Assembly (NCBI GenBank): GCA_002315825.1
Contig: DCIC01000116.1
Location: 13,107-57,091 of the forward strand
Length of the DNA: 43,985 nt
Source: Bacteroidales bacterium UBA1736
GTDB lineage: Bacteria > Bacteroidota > Bacteroidia > Bacteroidales > UBA932
Reading direction: 5' to 3'
Shown in pieces: positions 1-7,976 of this stretch. The notes beneath the pieces were generated by a model. It saw nothing but the letters and a program-made list of their open reading frames with translations, had not been told where the DNA came from and ran no database searches. Position numbers and translations under genes: made by a program. Position 1 is the first letter of the stretch. The number at the start of each line of letters is the position of its first letter.

Positions 1-443
1 GTCTTCACGGTGACAGGTTTGTTAACGGCTTCGACTACGGCCTTGGTAATCGCCACCATTTTGTCCGGTTCACGCATCATTCCGGAGCCGGCACCTCTCC
101 CAGCGATTTTATTGACGGGACAACCGAAATTAATATCTATCAGGTCGCACCCATGACCGCCCGCTATTTCCGATGCCCGTTCAGCCATCTTAGCCGCCTC
201 GACCAAAGATTCCGGGATATGGCCATAAATCTGAATGCCGACAGGCGACTCTTCTTCTGATGTCATCATCTTGGCTATTGCCTTGGACGCATCCCTGATC
301 AATCCATCGGATGGAACAAATTCAGTATAAACCATATCAGCTCCGAATTCTTTGCACACTACACGAAAGGATGCATCAGTGACATCCTCCATAGGTGCAA
401 GCAGAACCGGCTTATCTCCTAAATCTATATCCCCTATCTTCAT
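1..443 (-). CDS. dus: tRNA-dihydrouridine synthase, partial (C-terminus off window)
   Basis: The first 147 residues of a Dus-family flavoenzyme are present. The family reduces uridine to dihydrouridine in the D-loop region of tRNA, using FMN and NADPH. Visible hallmarks are the N-terminal LAPMEDVTD stretch that begins the TIM barrel, VYTEFVPSDGL, and the active-site segment DINFGCPVNKI, where the Cys is the catalytic acid of the family. The start is the ATG at 443, which has a promoter-like box just upstream. The gene reads leftwards off the window, so the C-terminal helical domain is not seen. It is divergent from pfkA. Which Dus subclass it belongs to cannot be decided from this part; DusB-like (NifR3) is the usual Bacteroidota form. 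Confidence 0.92.
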   Translation of the reverse strand, partial: MKIGDIDLGDKPVLLAPMEDVTDASFRVVCKEFGADMVYTEFVPSDGLIRDASKAIAKMMTSEEESPVGIQIYGHIPESLVEAAKMAERASEIAGGHGCDLIDINFGCPVNKIAGRGAGSGMMREPDKMVAITKAVVEAVNKPVTVK

Positions 444-461
444 TTTTCCGCAAGTGGTGGA

Positions 462-469
462 CAAAAATA
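462..469 (-). promoter_or_regulatory. -7 box of a Bacteroidota-type promoter for dus
   Basis: The minus strand reads TATTTTTG, matching TAnnTTTG. It ends 19 bases before the dus ATG. No clear -33 TTTG is seen at the expected distance, so only the -7 element is supported. Confidence 0.45.
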
Positions 470-520
470 CAAAATAGTGTCTACATTTGTTCAGTATCGT
501 ACATAAATAACTTTTGTATT

Positions 521-1504
521 ATGAAGGAAATTAAATCCATCGGTGTTCTGACCTCCGGAGGTGATGCCCCTGGAATGAATGCAGCCGTCAGAGCCGTCAC
601 CCGCGCTGCCATCTACACGGGAATGAAGGTCTTCGCCATCTACCGTGGATATGAAGGTCTTATCAACGGTGAGATCAAGGAGTTCACTACCGAAAGTGTG
701 AGCAGTACCATTCAGAGAGGTGGAACCATTTTGAAAACGGCCCGCAGTGAAGAGTTTATGACAGAAGACGGTAGGAAGAAGGCTTATGAAAACATTGTCA
801 AATTCGGAATAGATGCTTTGATCGTCATCGGCGGAAACGGATCGCTTGCCGGGGCCCAGCAATTCGCTCTGGAGTTTGACATTCCCTGCATCGGTCTGCC
901 TGGCACCATTGATAATGATCTTTTTGGCACCGACTCCACAATCGGATACGATACCGCGCTCAATACGATCGTTGAATGCGTGGATAAAATCCGAGACACA
1001 GCCACATCCCACAACAGGATATTCTTTATCGAAGTGATGGGCAGGGACGCCGGATTCCTGGCTATGAACAGTGCTATCGCCAGCGGAGCGGAAGCCGCAA
1101 TCATACCCGAAGACAGGACCGATATCGACCAACTTGAGCAGTTTATCAGTCGGGGAGTAAGAAAAAGCAAGAACAGCAGCATAGTACTGGTTTCGGAGAG
1201 CAAGAAAGACGGTGGCGGTGCTATGCACTATGCAGAGCGCGTGCGCAAAGAGTATCCACAATACGATGTAAGAGTCACCATTCTTGGACATCTGCAAAGG
1301 GGCGGGACACCGAGTGCCTTTGACCGAATCCTCGCCAGTAGGATGGGAGTAGCCGCCATTCTGGCTCTGACAGAAGGACAACGCAATATAATGGTAGGTA
1401 TCTCCAATGACCAGATTGTCTACGTACCTTTCTCCCGTGCCATCAAGTTCGACAAACCTATCAATCAGAATCTGGTTACTGTCCTCGGTATTCTTTCAAT
1501 ATAA
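521..1504 (+). CDS. pfkA: ATP-dependent 6-phosphofructokinase
   Basis: PfkA phosphorylates fructose 6-phosphate to fructose 1,6-bisphosphate in glycolysis. The 327-residue product has the usual family length. Motifs are GGDAPGMNAAVR (residues 13-24, nucleotide loop), GGNGS (104-108), PGTIDND (127-133, with the catalytic base at Asp131), EVMGRDAGF (171-179) and GHLQRGG near the C-terminus. Gly107, which goes with ATP rather than pyrophosphate use, is kept. The residue before it is Asn106, where the E. coli and Bacillus enzymes have Asp103. The start is the ATG at 521: the longer open frame from 395 runs through non-homologous residues and across the divergent promoter region. A hairpin terminator follows at 1540. 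Confidence 0.96.
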   Translation: MKEIKSIGVLTSGGDAPGMNAAVRAVTRAAIYTGMKVFAIYRGYEGLINGEIKEFTTESVSSTIQRGGTILKTARSEEFMTEDGRKKAYENIVKFGIDALIVIGGNGSLAGAQQFALEFDIPCIGLPGTIDNDLFGTDSTIGYDTALNTIVECVDKIRDTATSHNRIFFIEVMGRDAGFLAMNSAIASGAEAAIIPEDRTDIDQLEQFISRGVRKSKNSSIVLVSESKKDGGGAMHYAERVRKEYPQYDVRVTILGHLQRGGTPSAFDRILASRMGVAAILALTEGQRNIMVGISNDQIVYVPFSRAIKFDKPINQNLVTVLGILSI

Positions 1505-1539
1505 TCAAGCCCTTCGGGACAGCAACGGGGTTAAAAGAA

Positions 1540-1568
1540 AGGCGGCCTGACAGGTCGCCTTCTTTTTT
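1540..1568 (+). terminator. Rho-independent terminator after pfkA
   Basis: A 9-bp stem (AGGCGGCCT pairing with AGGTCGCCT, one G-U pair) with a GAC loop is followed by TCTTTTTT. It lies 35 bases after the pfkA stop and just before the end of the convergent cytochrome b gene, so it may act for both. Confidence 0.85.
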
Positions 1569-1589
1569 GAGATTCACTATCAAAAAATC

Positions 1590-2300
1590 TTATGCCATCA
1601 TATATGCATTGACAGCCACAGCTACAAAAAGGAGGACAATGATAGTGACAACAATGTCTCCGATGACTTTAACTCTCTTGAACCAAGTCTGGCCATTCCA
1701 GCCTACGGTTTGGAACATGCTCCAGAAACCGTGTGTAAGGTGGAACCAGAGGGCCACAAACCAAATGATGTAGAGTATCAGATTGACAATATTGCCAAAA
1801 TAAGTGGTCAGAAGAAGATAAGGATCATTGGCCGCACCCTCGCCTACAAACTCGGCAAGCTGCATCTCTGCCCAGAACTGAGTAAGATGGAAAACGATAA
1901 AGCCCACAATGACAATACCGAGCACGAACATATTCCTTGCAGCCCAAGAATCAGCGGCACCCTTGTTGCTGACTTCATAGCGCTGAACTCCGCCACGAGC
2001 CTTCACGTTGCGTACTGTAAGCCAAATGCCGTAAAGGATATGGACGAAAAATCCCAACGCGAGGACAGGTACCATAATGGAGATGAAAGGAGTGGACATA
2101 AAGTCGCAACCGAGCTTGAAAAGACCGTCTCCGGCTGAGAAGAGAGTCTCATCTGGAGCCACGTTTCCGAATGTACCCCTCATTGAATCAATGAGAGAGA
2201 AAGAATTAATCGTCACGTGAATCAAAAGGAACAAGATAAGGAATGCTCCTGTGACGCTCTGAATAAATTTCTTTCCGATTGATGAATTGAAAATGAACAT
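1590..2300 (-). CDS. sdhC: Succinate dehydrogenase/fumarate reductase cytochrome b subunit
   Basis: This is the 236-residue membrane anchor of a respiratory complex II of the Wolinella/Bacteroides type. It carries electrons between quinones and the FrdA/FrdB subunits. Five hydrophobic segments are visible, at about residues 14-35, 72-96, 122-142, 168-190 and 210-232. His28, His87, His138, His187 and His190 lie in or next to membrane helices, as expected for a diheme subunit. The start is the ATG at 2300 (MFIFNSSIGKKF); the open frame continues upstream to 2399, but those residues are not family-like and cross the promoter. It is divergent from pyrH. No flavoprotein or iron-sulfur subunit gene is adjacent, which is unusual because these genes normally form an sdhCAB or frdCAB operon. 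Confidence 0.92.
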   Translation of the reverse strand: MFIFNSSIGKKFIQSVTGAFLILFLLIHVTINSFSLIDSMRGTFGNVAPDETLFSAGDGLFKLGCDFMSTPFISIMVPVLALGFFVHILYGIWLTVRNVKARGGVQRYEVSNKGAADSWAARNMFVLGIVIVGFIVFHLTQFWAEMQLAEFVGEGAANDPYLLLTTYFGNIVNLILYIIWFVALWFHLTHGFWSMFQTVGWNGQTWFKRVKVIGDIVVTIIVLLFVAVAVNAYMMA

Positions 2301-2339
2301 ATTGATGAATATTATATTCGATAATAAGTGTCTCGGCCG

Positions 2340-2347
2340 CAAATATA
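2340..2347 (-). promoter_or_regulatory. -7 box of promoter for the cytochrome b gene
   Basis: The minus strand reads TATATTTG, followed by C (consensus TAnnTTTG), 39 bases before the ATG at 2300. No good -33 box is seen. Confidence 0.5.
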
Positions 2348-2355
2348 GGCTCTTT

Positions 2356-2388
2356 CTTGCAAGTTTCATAATTTTCTTTGTAAATTTG
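2356..2388 (+). promoter_or_regulatory. Promoter for pyrH-frr-aminopeptidase P
   Basis: A TTGC box at 2357-2360 is separated by 20 bases from TAAATTTG at 2381-2388. This spacing and sequence fit the Bacteroidota housekeeping sigma consensus. The pyrH ATG is 22 bases further on. Confidence 0.6.
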
Positions 2389-2410
2389 TTCGATATCAAA
2401 GCGCGACAAT

Positions 2411-3115
2411 ATGTACAAAAGAGTCTTATTGAAACTTAGTGGTGAGAGCCTGGGAGGCCCGTCCGGTAGAGGGATTGACGAATCGAGCCTGAGCAAGGCC
2501 GCAGAAGAGATTGCTGCCGCAGTCCAGGCCGGAATGCAGGTGGCAATAGTTAATGGAGGAGGCAATATTTTCCGCGGTCTTCAAGGCGTGGGAAAGGGCT
2601 TCGACCGCGTAAATGGAGATAAGATGGGTATGCTGGCCACTGTGATCAATTCTATGGGACTGGCTATGGCTTTGAGATCAAGAGGAATAAAAGCCGAAGT
2701 TTTCACCGCCACGCCAATGGAGCCCATTGCCCGCTACTATGTCCGTGACGAAGCCGTCAGATTCCTCGAAGAAGGAGGGGTTGCTCTCATTGCAGGAGGC
2801 ACAGGGAATCCTTTCTTCACAACTGATTCCGGAGCCGCGCTCAGGGCTCTTGAAATTGGGGCTGACGCCGTATTGAAAGGCACCAGAGTGGATGGGGTAT
2901 ATACTGCAGATCCCGAAAAGGATCCCACTGCAGTCAAATACGAGAATCTTACTTTCAGCAAAGCGATTTCAGACCATTTGAAAGTAATGGACCAGACTGC
3001 ATTCGCTCTGTGCGAGGAAGGCAACATTCCCATCATAGTTTTCGATATGACAAAGAAAGGAAACCTGACACGCATTCTCAATGGAGAGAATGTCGGAACC
3101 ACAGTACACAAATAA
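2411..3115 (+). CDS. pyrH: UMP kinase
   Basis: PyrH phosphorylates UMP to UDP in pyrimidine nucleotide synthesis, as a hexamer of the amino-acid-kinase fold. The 234-residue product has standard bacterial length. Visible family segments are KRVLLKLSGESLGG at the N-terminus, VNGGGNIFRG (phosphate-binding glycines), the ATPMEPIARYY region, GGTGNPFFTTDSGAALRA (UMP and acceptor site) and KGTRVDGVYTADPEKDP (nucleotide binding). It is the first gene of a tight cluster, with frr 15 bases downstream. The pyrH-frr pairing is conserved across bacteria and supports both calls. Confidence 0.97.
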   Translation: MYKRVLLKLSGESLGGPSGRGIDESSLSKAAEEIAAAVQAGMQVAIVNGGGNIFRGLQGVGKGFDRVNGDKMGMLATVINSMGLAMALRSRGIKAEVFTATPMEPIARYYVRDEAVRFLEEGGVALIAGGTGNPFFTTDSGAALRALEIGADAVLKGTRVDGVYTADPEKDPTAVKYENLTFSKAISDHLKVMDQTAFALCEEGNIPIIVFDMTKKGNLTRILNGENVGTTVHK

Positions 3116-3130
3116 TAAAAAATAACAGCC

Positions 3131-3700
3131 ATGTTGACAGACAAAGCAAAAGACATCATCTCTGCGGCCGACAAAAAAATGAAGGATGCCGTAGCTTTCC
3201 TCGAGGAAGACCTCAAGACATATCGCGTAGGTAAAGCCAATCCCGCAGTATTCAATAATGTAATGGTCAATTACTATGGTTCGATGACACCCATACAGCA
3301 GGTGGCATCCGTTTCCACTCCCGATGCAAAGACTCTGGCCATTCAGCCCTGGGAGAGAAATTTGATTCCGGCCATCGAAAAAGCCATTATTGATGCCAAT
3401 ATCGGTTTGACCCCCCAGAACAACGGAGAGATTATCCGCTGTACCGTACCCGCACTCACAGAGGAGCGCAGAAAAGAATTGATCAAGAAAGCGGGCGCAG
3501 CAGGCGAACAGGCAAAAGTCGTTGTCAGGAACAACCGCCGCGATGCTATTGACCTCCTGAAAAAGGCTCAGAAGAACGAAGGCCTTTCCGAAGATACCGA
3601 GAAGGAAGCCGAGGAAGAAGTTCAGACAATCACTGACAAGAACATCAAGGCTGTCGATGCCCTGATTGCTACGAAGGAGAAGGAAATCCTAACCGTTTAA
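3131..3700 (+). CDS. frr: Ribosome recycling factor
   Basis: RRF splits post-termination ribosomes together with EF-G so that subunits can be reused. The 189-residue protein has the usual length and order: an N-terminal helix with RVGKANP, the beta domain with YYGSMTPIQQVASVS and IQPWERNLIPAIEKAI, then the long C-terminal helices with LTEERRKELIKKA and VVVRNNRRDAID. It sits directly after pyrH, and the aminopeptidase gene starts 12 bases after its stop, so the three are probably one transcript. Confidence 0.97.
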   Translation: MLTDKAKDIISAADKKMKDAVAFLEEDLKTYRVGKANPAVFNNVMVNYYGSMTPIQQVASVSTPDAKTLAIQPWERNLIPAIEKAIIDANIGLTPQNNGEIIRCTVPALTEERRKELIKKAGAAGEQAKVVVRNNRRDAIDLLKKAQKNEGLSEDTEKEAEEEVQTITDKNIKAVDALIATKEKEILTV

Positions 3701-3711
3701 TCCCCGGCGCA

Positions 3712-5454
3712 ATGTCACCAGAGAGCAATATTTACGCAGCCAGAGTCTCTGCCCTGCGCACGTTGATGTGCGACAACAACTGGGATGCCGTCATCATCAG
3801 CGGTTCGGATCCCCATTGCAGTGAATACCCCGCGCCAAGATGGAAGCAGGTAGAATGGTTGTCCGGCTTTACCGGAGAGACAGGTGACATCGTCCTCACC
3901 CGTGAACACGCAGGATTATGGACCGATACCCGATACTTCATCCAGGCCAACAAACAGCTTGAAGGAACAGGGATAGAACTCCACAAGACCAGGATTCCGG
4001 AGCAGGTCCTGATACCCGAATGGCTGGCAAGCCAGGCATTCTCTGGCAAGAATATTGTCAATATTGCATTGGATGGCCTGTGCCAGAGCGTTTCAGATAT
4101 TCAGGCTCTCAAATCACACTTTACTGACGACCGGGAGGTCAGAATCATAGATGTCCCCGATATGCTGTCCAGACTCTGGTTAGACAGGCCAGGTGTTCCT
4201 GACACTCCTATTTTTACTCTTGAAGATAAATATGCAGGCGAAAGCAGCGACAGCAAGATAGAATGGCTCCGACACTTCATCAAATCTAAAGGCTGCGACG
4301 CTATGCTCATCTGCGCGCTCGACGAGATTGCGTGGATGTTGAATATCAGAGCTAATGATATAGAATACAATCCTTTTGCAATCTCATATCTGATTGTGTC
4401 CGAGGATGACGTGAAATGGTTTGTAAGAGAGAATTATGATGACATAGGGATTGCTCTGAGTGAAAGTACGGGACGTCTGTTCATCAATCCGGAGGGAATC
4501 AACTACCATCTTTATTCAATTCTTGATAAAAACAATCTCGTCACAGGTTCTTCTCCCATCGCTCTTAGAAAGGCCATCAAGAACGAGGTCGAATTGAAGG
4601 GAATGAAAGATATCCATATTCCCGACGGCATCGCAATGGAGAAATTCCTTTTCTGGCTTGACGAGAAGCTCAACAACGCAGAAGAGCCCGACGAATGGGA
4701 AGCTTCTGAGCAACTGGGAAAATACAGAGCTGAAGCCACCGGTTATCTGGGCAACAGCTTCGAGACCATCTCCGCATTTGGAGAAGGCGCAGCTCTGCCT
4801 CATTACTGCACGCCCAAGGTGAATGCTCCGAAAATACGCAAAGACGGACTTTACCTTTGTGATTCAGGAGGACAATATCTGAATGGAACAACCGATATTA
4901 CCAGAACCGTTCCAACGGGTCGCTGCACCCAGCTAGAGATGGAAGACTACACGCTCGTTCTTAAAGGGCACATCGATCTTGAGATGGCAGTATTCCCAAA
5001 AGGTACTGCAGGTTGTCAGATTGATTATGCCGCACGCTCCCCACTCTGGAAGCATTTGAGAAATTACGGACACGGAACAGGACACGGTGTCGGCCACTGC
5101 CTTGGAGTACACGAAGGGCCTCAGGAAATACGGCAGAATTTCAATAGTCAGCCCCTCCTTGCAGGAATGGTAGTAACTGACGAACCAGGAATCTACAGGG
5201 AAGGTTGCCACGGTGTCCGCCACGAAAATATGTTATTATGTAAAGAGCTTCAGACCAACGAATTCGGAACGTGGATGGGGTTTGAGCCGCTTACTCTGTG
5301 CCATTTCGACACTAGACCTATTATCAGAGATTTACTCTCAATGGACGAAATCCAATGGCTGAATGACTATAACAAGAAGGTTCGCGAGACACTTTCTCCC
5401 CTATTGCCAACCAAAATAGCAGAATGGCTTGCAGAAAAGACCAAAGCTATATAA
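3712..5454 (+). CDS. pepP: Xaa-Pro aminopeptidase (M24B, aminopeptidase P)
   Basis: This predicted cytoplasmic metallopeptidase removes an N-terminal residue that precedes proline. It has 580 residues, the length of the long two-creatinase-domain-plus-M24 form common in Bacteroidota and eukaryotic cytosol. The dimetal site is complete: Asp384 (in DSGGQY), Asp395 (TTDITRT), His458 (HGTGHGVGH), Glu491 (DEPGIY) and Glu505 (RHEN). There is no signal peptide. It lies 12 bases after frr, in the same direction. Its 3' end overlaps the convergent hemW gene by 8 bases. The symbol is by family; the long form is not orthologous over its full length to E. coli PepP. Confidence 0.93.
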   Translation: MSPESNIYAARVSALRTLMCDNNWDAVIISGSDPHCSEYPAPRWKQVEWLSGFTGETGDIVLTREHAGLWTDTRYFIQANKQLEGTGIELHKTRIPEQVLIPEWLASQAFSGKNIVNIALDGLCQSVSDIQALKSHFTDDREVRIIDVPDMLSRLWLDRPGVPDTPIFTLEDKYAGESSDSKIEWLRHFIKSKGCDAMLICALDEIAWMLNIRANDIEYNPFAISYLIVSEDDVKWFVRENYDDIGIALSESTGRLFINPEGINYHLYSILDKNNLVTGSSPIALRKAIKNEVELKGMKDIHIPDGIAMEKFLFWLDEKLNNAEEPDEWEASEQLGKYRAEATGYLGNSFETISAFGEGAALPHYCTPKVNAPKIRKDGLYLCDSGGQYLNGTTDITRTVPTGRCTQLEMEDYTLVLKGHIDLEMAVFPKGTAGCQIDYAARSPLWKHLRNYGHGTGHGVGHCLGVHEGPQEIRQNFNSQPLLAGMVVTDEPGIYREGCHGVRHENMLLCKELQTNEFGTWMGFEPLTLCHFDTRPIIRDLLSMDEIQWLNDYNKKVRETLSPLLPTKIAEWLAEKTKAI

Positions 5455-6520
5455 GATCAGCAATGATATCGTCTGAAACAAAAAAATGAGTTTCAGGTAT
5501 TCGGATACGGCCATCAGACTGCTCCAGAGCTCCTTCTGCGAGCAGTCTTTTTTTGGCACCGGTATCAGGCAGCAAGTCCTCTGATATGCCTTCTGAGGTT
5601 CTGAGTGAGAGCATTATCGTTTCTTCCCGGACCTCTTTTTCAGTCAATATTTCCTGCTGAATCTCCCAATCAAGAGAAGAAGTATTCCACAGCCGGCGAT
5701 AACCATCAAAAGAATGGGCCCCCGGGCCGAGACCGACATAGGGAAGCCTGCGCCAGTAAGAAGCATTATGCACCGCCTCACGGCCGGGAAGAGCAAAGTT
5801 GGATATTTCATAATGTCTGAACCCTCTGCCCCTCAATTCTGAACATAAAAAATCATACTGCCGACGGCACAACTCTTCATCGGCCTCATTGTATTTTCCT
5901 TGTTCCACATATTGTCTGAGGATGCTTTCGTCCTCAATGCTGAGCTGATAGGCGGAAATATGGTCAGGCCCCAGTGCGATTACATCCCTTACACTCTTCT
6001 CCCACACTGTATCATCAAGGCCCGAAATACCGAAGATCAAGTCTAGACTGACATTACCCACACCGCAAGTCCGAAGGATGTCATAGGCCTTGACTGAGTC
6101 ATCCACGCTGTGCCTGCGATTCATCCATTTCAATACACCCTCATCCATTGACTGAAGACCCATACTCACTCTATTGACCCCAAGGTCAAGGAGACGCTTG
6201 ACATAGTCTTCTCCCTTTCCAACTATGTCATCGGGATTGACTTCAATAGTAAATTCCTCATAATCATCATACCCCAATGCCCTGACAATAGTTTTCACAT
6301 CCTCGGCCCTCAACACTGACGGGGTCCCTCCTCCCATATACAAAGTATGAGGGGAGGACCTCCGGGCCTCCTCCAAGGAGGTGCGCCTGCGTCTAATCTC
6401 CTCTATCAGGAATGACAAAAATTTATGCACCTCAGGGGTGTCATCTCCGTGACAAATCTCGGAGTAGAAGCCGCAATAGGTGCAAAAACTTTTACAAAAT
6501 GGAATATGGATGTAAATCAT
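5447..6520 (-). CDS. hemW: Radical SAM heme chaperone HemW
   Basis: HemW-type radical SAM protein of 357 residues. The N-terminal cluster motif is Cys9-x3-Cys13-x2-Cys16 followed by Gly-Phe, as in HemW and HemN-like proteins. It is followed by YMGGGTPS, the SAM-binding glycine motif, and IEVNPDD. The C-terminal part contains NASYWRRLPYVGLGPGAHS, typical of HemW rather than true coproporphyrinogen dehydrogenase HemN. HemW is thought to hand heme to membrane enzymes. Its ATG shares one base with the stop of the upstream coiled-coil gene (TGATG), so translation may be coupled. The 3' end overlaps the aminopeptidase gene. Confidence 0.92.
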   Translation of the reverse strand: MIYIHIPFCKSFCTYCGFYSEICHGDDTPEVHKFLSFLIEEIRRRRTSLEEARRSSPHTLYMGGGTPSVLRAEDVKTIVRALGYDDYEEFTIEVNPDDIVGKGEDYVKRLLDLGVNRVSMGLQSMDEGVLKWMNRRHSVDDSVKAYDILRTCGVGNVSLDLIFGISGLDDTVWEKSVRDVIALGPDHISAYQLSIEDESILRQYVEQGKYNEADEELCRRQYDFLCSELRGRGFRHYEISNFALPGREAVHNASYWRRLPYVGLGPGAHSFDGYRRLWNTSSLDWEIQQEILTEKEVREETIMLSLRTSEGISEDLLPDTGAKKRLLAEGALEQSDGRIRIPETHFFVSDDIIADLI

Positions 6521-7431
6521 CAGCGGAGCAGGACTTCCGCAGTTCCTAGAAGAGCTTGCTCGGTATATGCCTCAACCGTATAGACACCCTTATTGAAAGA
6601 AGGTATATCGTTGAGATAAATACTGAGTTCGACTTCCTTTCCTTCGTAATCCACCTCTCTTGAAGCAGAAGCCATCATCGTCTGCCCCTGGCAGTTGAAA
6701 GAGATCTGATTACTGTTTACGAGCAGAATCCCCTCAGGATCTTTCACGCGAATATATACTCTGGTAGGGCCCTTGGGCGCAAGATCATTCTCCACAAGGC
6801 TCAATGTGGCGAGCATCCTTACGACACGGCTGCTCCTGTCTGTAATCTTGTCTGTCGAATTATAGGGATCAAGTCTGAGTCCGCGAGCTTTGATGACAGA
6901 ACCTGCTGCGACCTGTCCGGAAAGGTTCTGGACTCTCTCCGACAACTCTGCATTGGCCTTCTTGGAAGCGGCCGCATCCTTGCGGGCAGCGGCTACCTGC
7001 TGAGTCAATTCGTGATTCAGGGTATTGAGGGAGTCAATCTGGACAATATAGTTCCTCATAATGCTCCTCAGTGTTCCCAGCTCTTTCTCATACTGACGCA
7101 TCTTCGCACGATTGGTTGCATCTGTCTTTTTGATCCTTTCCACGAGCTGAGCCACTTCCTCACGTGAAGAATCCAACTGCGCATTGATGGTATCATAGTC
7201 TGAAGACAAATTGTCGTAATCACCCTGCAGAGACACGATCTGCTCTGTAAGGTCAGCCTTCTCCATATTCAGATCACGGACCAGTGACGCCTTGGATATC
7301 CAAATATATGCAAGCAAGATGGCAAGGGCCGCAGCCACTCCGATAAGGATATTCATTGTCTTTTTCAATCCACCGTTCTGGCTTTCGCGAGCCTGACGAT
7401 CCAATCTCTCAAGCGGGTCTTCTTTCATCAT
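6520..7431 (-). CDS. Membrane-anchored coiled-coil protein, function unknown
   Basis: A 303-residue protein that I do not recognise as a named family. It has a short charged N-terminus, one hydrophobic segment at about residues 26-46, then about 120 residues rich in Asp, Glu, Gln, Leu and Ser in heptad-like order (about 52-170), which should form a coiled coil. A C-terminal beta-rich domain follows (about 195-303), with phrases such as VYIRVKDPEG and GVYTVEAY. The likely topology is cytoplasmic N-terminus with the coiled coil and C-terminal domain in the periplasm. Two ATGs in tandem begin the gene. It precedes and overlaps hemW. Similar one-TM coiled-coil proteins are common hypotheticals in Bacteroidota. 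Confidence 0.8.
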   Translation of the reverse strand: MMKEDPLERLDRQARESQNGGLKKTMNILIGVAAALAILLAYIWISKASLVRDLNMEKADLTEQIVSLQGDYDNLSSDYDTINAQLDSSREEVAQLVERIKKTDATNRAKMRQYEKELGTLRSIMRNYIVQIDSLNTLNHELTQQVAAARKDAAASKKANAELSERVQNLSGQVAAGSVIKARGLRLDPYNSTDKITDRSSRVVRMLATLSLVENDLAPKGPTRVYIRVKDPEGILLVNSNQISFNCQGQTMMASASREVDYEGKEVELSIYLNDIPSFNKGVYTVEAYTEQALLGTAEVLLR

Positions 7432-7466
7432 TATTTTCAGTTTATTGATTTAAGGTACGAATGTAA

Positions 7467-7474
7467 CAAAAATA
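7467..7474 (-). promoter_or_regulatory. -7 box for the coiled-coil protein-hemW pair
   Basis: The minus strand reads TATTTTTG (TAnnTTTG), 36 bases upstream of the ATG at 7431. It sits back to back with the box at 7478 for the divergent gene. Confidence 0.5.
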
Positions 7475-7477
7475 TGT

Positions 7478-7485
7478 TAATTTTG
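7478..7485 (+). promoter_or_regulatory. -7 box for the small membrane protein at 7509
   Basis: TAATTTTG fits TAnnTTTG and lies 24 bases before the ATG. Only three bases separate it from the opposing box, so RNA polymerase binding on the two strands may be mutually exclusive. Confidence 0.5.
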
Positions 7486-7508
7486 GGAAAACTTTTATAC
7501 CCGCAAAT

Positions 7509-7976
7509 ATGAAATACTTTATCCGTGCCATCAAATATTTCGTCTACATTTCTTTTCTTATGTTCTTTATCCTGGCTGTACTTGCTATGATGGGAATGAT
7601 CAGCACCGATATCAATGTGATTTTTCAGGACGGGTACACATCTCTGCTCAAGATCGGGATAATGTTTTTGGGTGTTTCCCTGATTTACCCGAAATTCGGT
7701 TATTCCAAGAGGGGAGTCGTGATTCCCGGAGAATATTCGCAGATCAGAGGTGAAGTAATACGCTTTATGGATGAACATAAATACTTCCTCGAATCAGAAG
7801 ATGAAGAAAAGCTATGTTTCCGTCTCAAATCCATCACCAGCCGTATCTTTAGAATAGGTGAAGATAGAGTCACTATGACACGTGACATCGCAGGATTTGT
7901 TATCGAAGGCTCCTCCAAAGATATCCATAGGATTGTATATGGCCTGGAAGAGAATTATCGGAACTCAGTGGATTAG
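7509..7976 (+). CDS. Small membrane protein, function unknown
   Basis: A 155-residue protein with two hydrophobic segments (about 11-33 and 46-66) and a soluble C-terminal domain of about 85 residues that starts after KRGVVIPGEY. The tail reads like a small alpha/beta domain (RFMDEHKYF, RDIAGFVIEG). No enzyme motif is visible and I do not recognise the family, though the layout matches conserved Bacteroidales hypotheticals. The start is the first ATG after a promoter-like box. The last 12 bases overlap the convergent DUF3109 gene. Confidence 0.8.
   Translation: MKYFIRAIKYFVYISFLMFFILAVLAMMGMISTDINVIFQDGYTSLLKIGIMFLGVSLIYPKFGYSKRGVVIPGEYSQIRGEVIRFMDEHKYFLESEDEEKLCFRLKSITSRIFRIGEDRVTMTRDIAGFVIEGSSKDIHRIVYGLEENYRNSVD

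Noticed and set aside
395..520. N-terminal extension of PfkA by 42 residues
   Set aside because: The extension crosses the divergent dus start and promoter, and the family N-terminus begins at the ATG at 521.
491..1381. 296-codon open frame on the minus strand within pfkA
   Set aside because: It is a shadow of pfkA codon usage; the plus-strand protein has every PFK motif.
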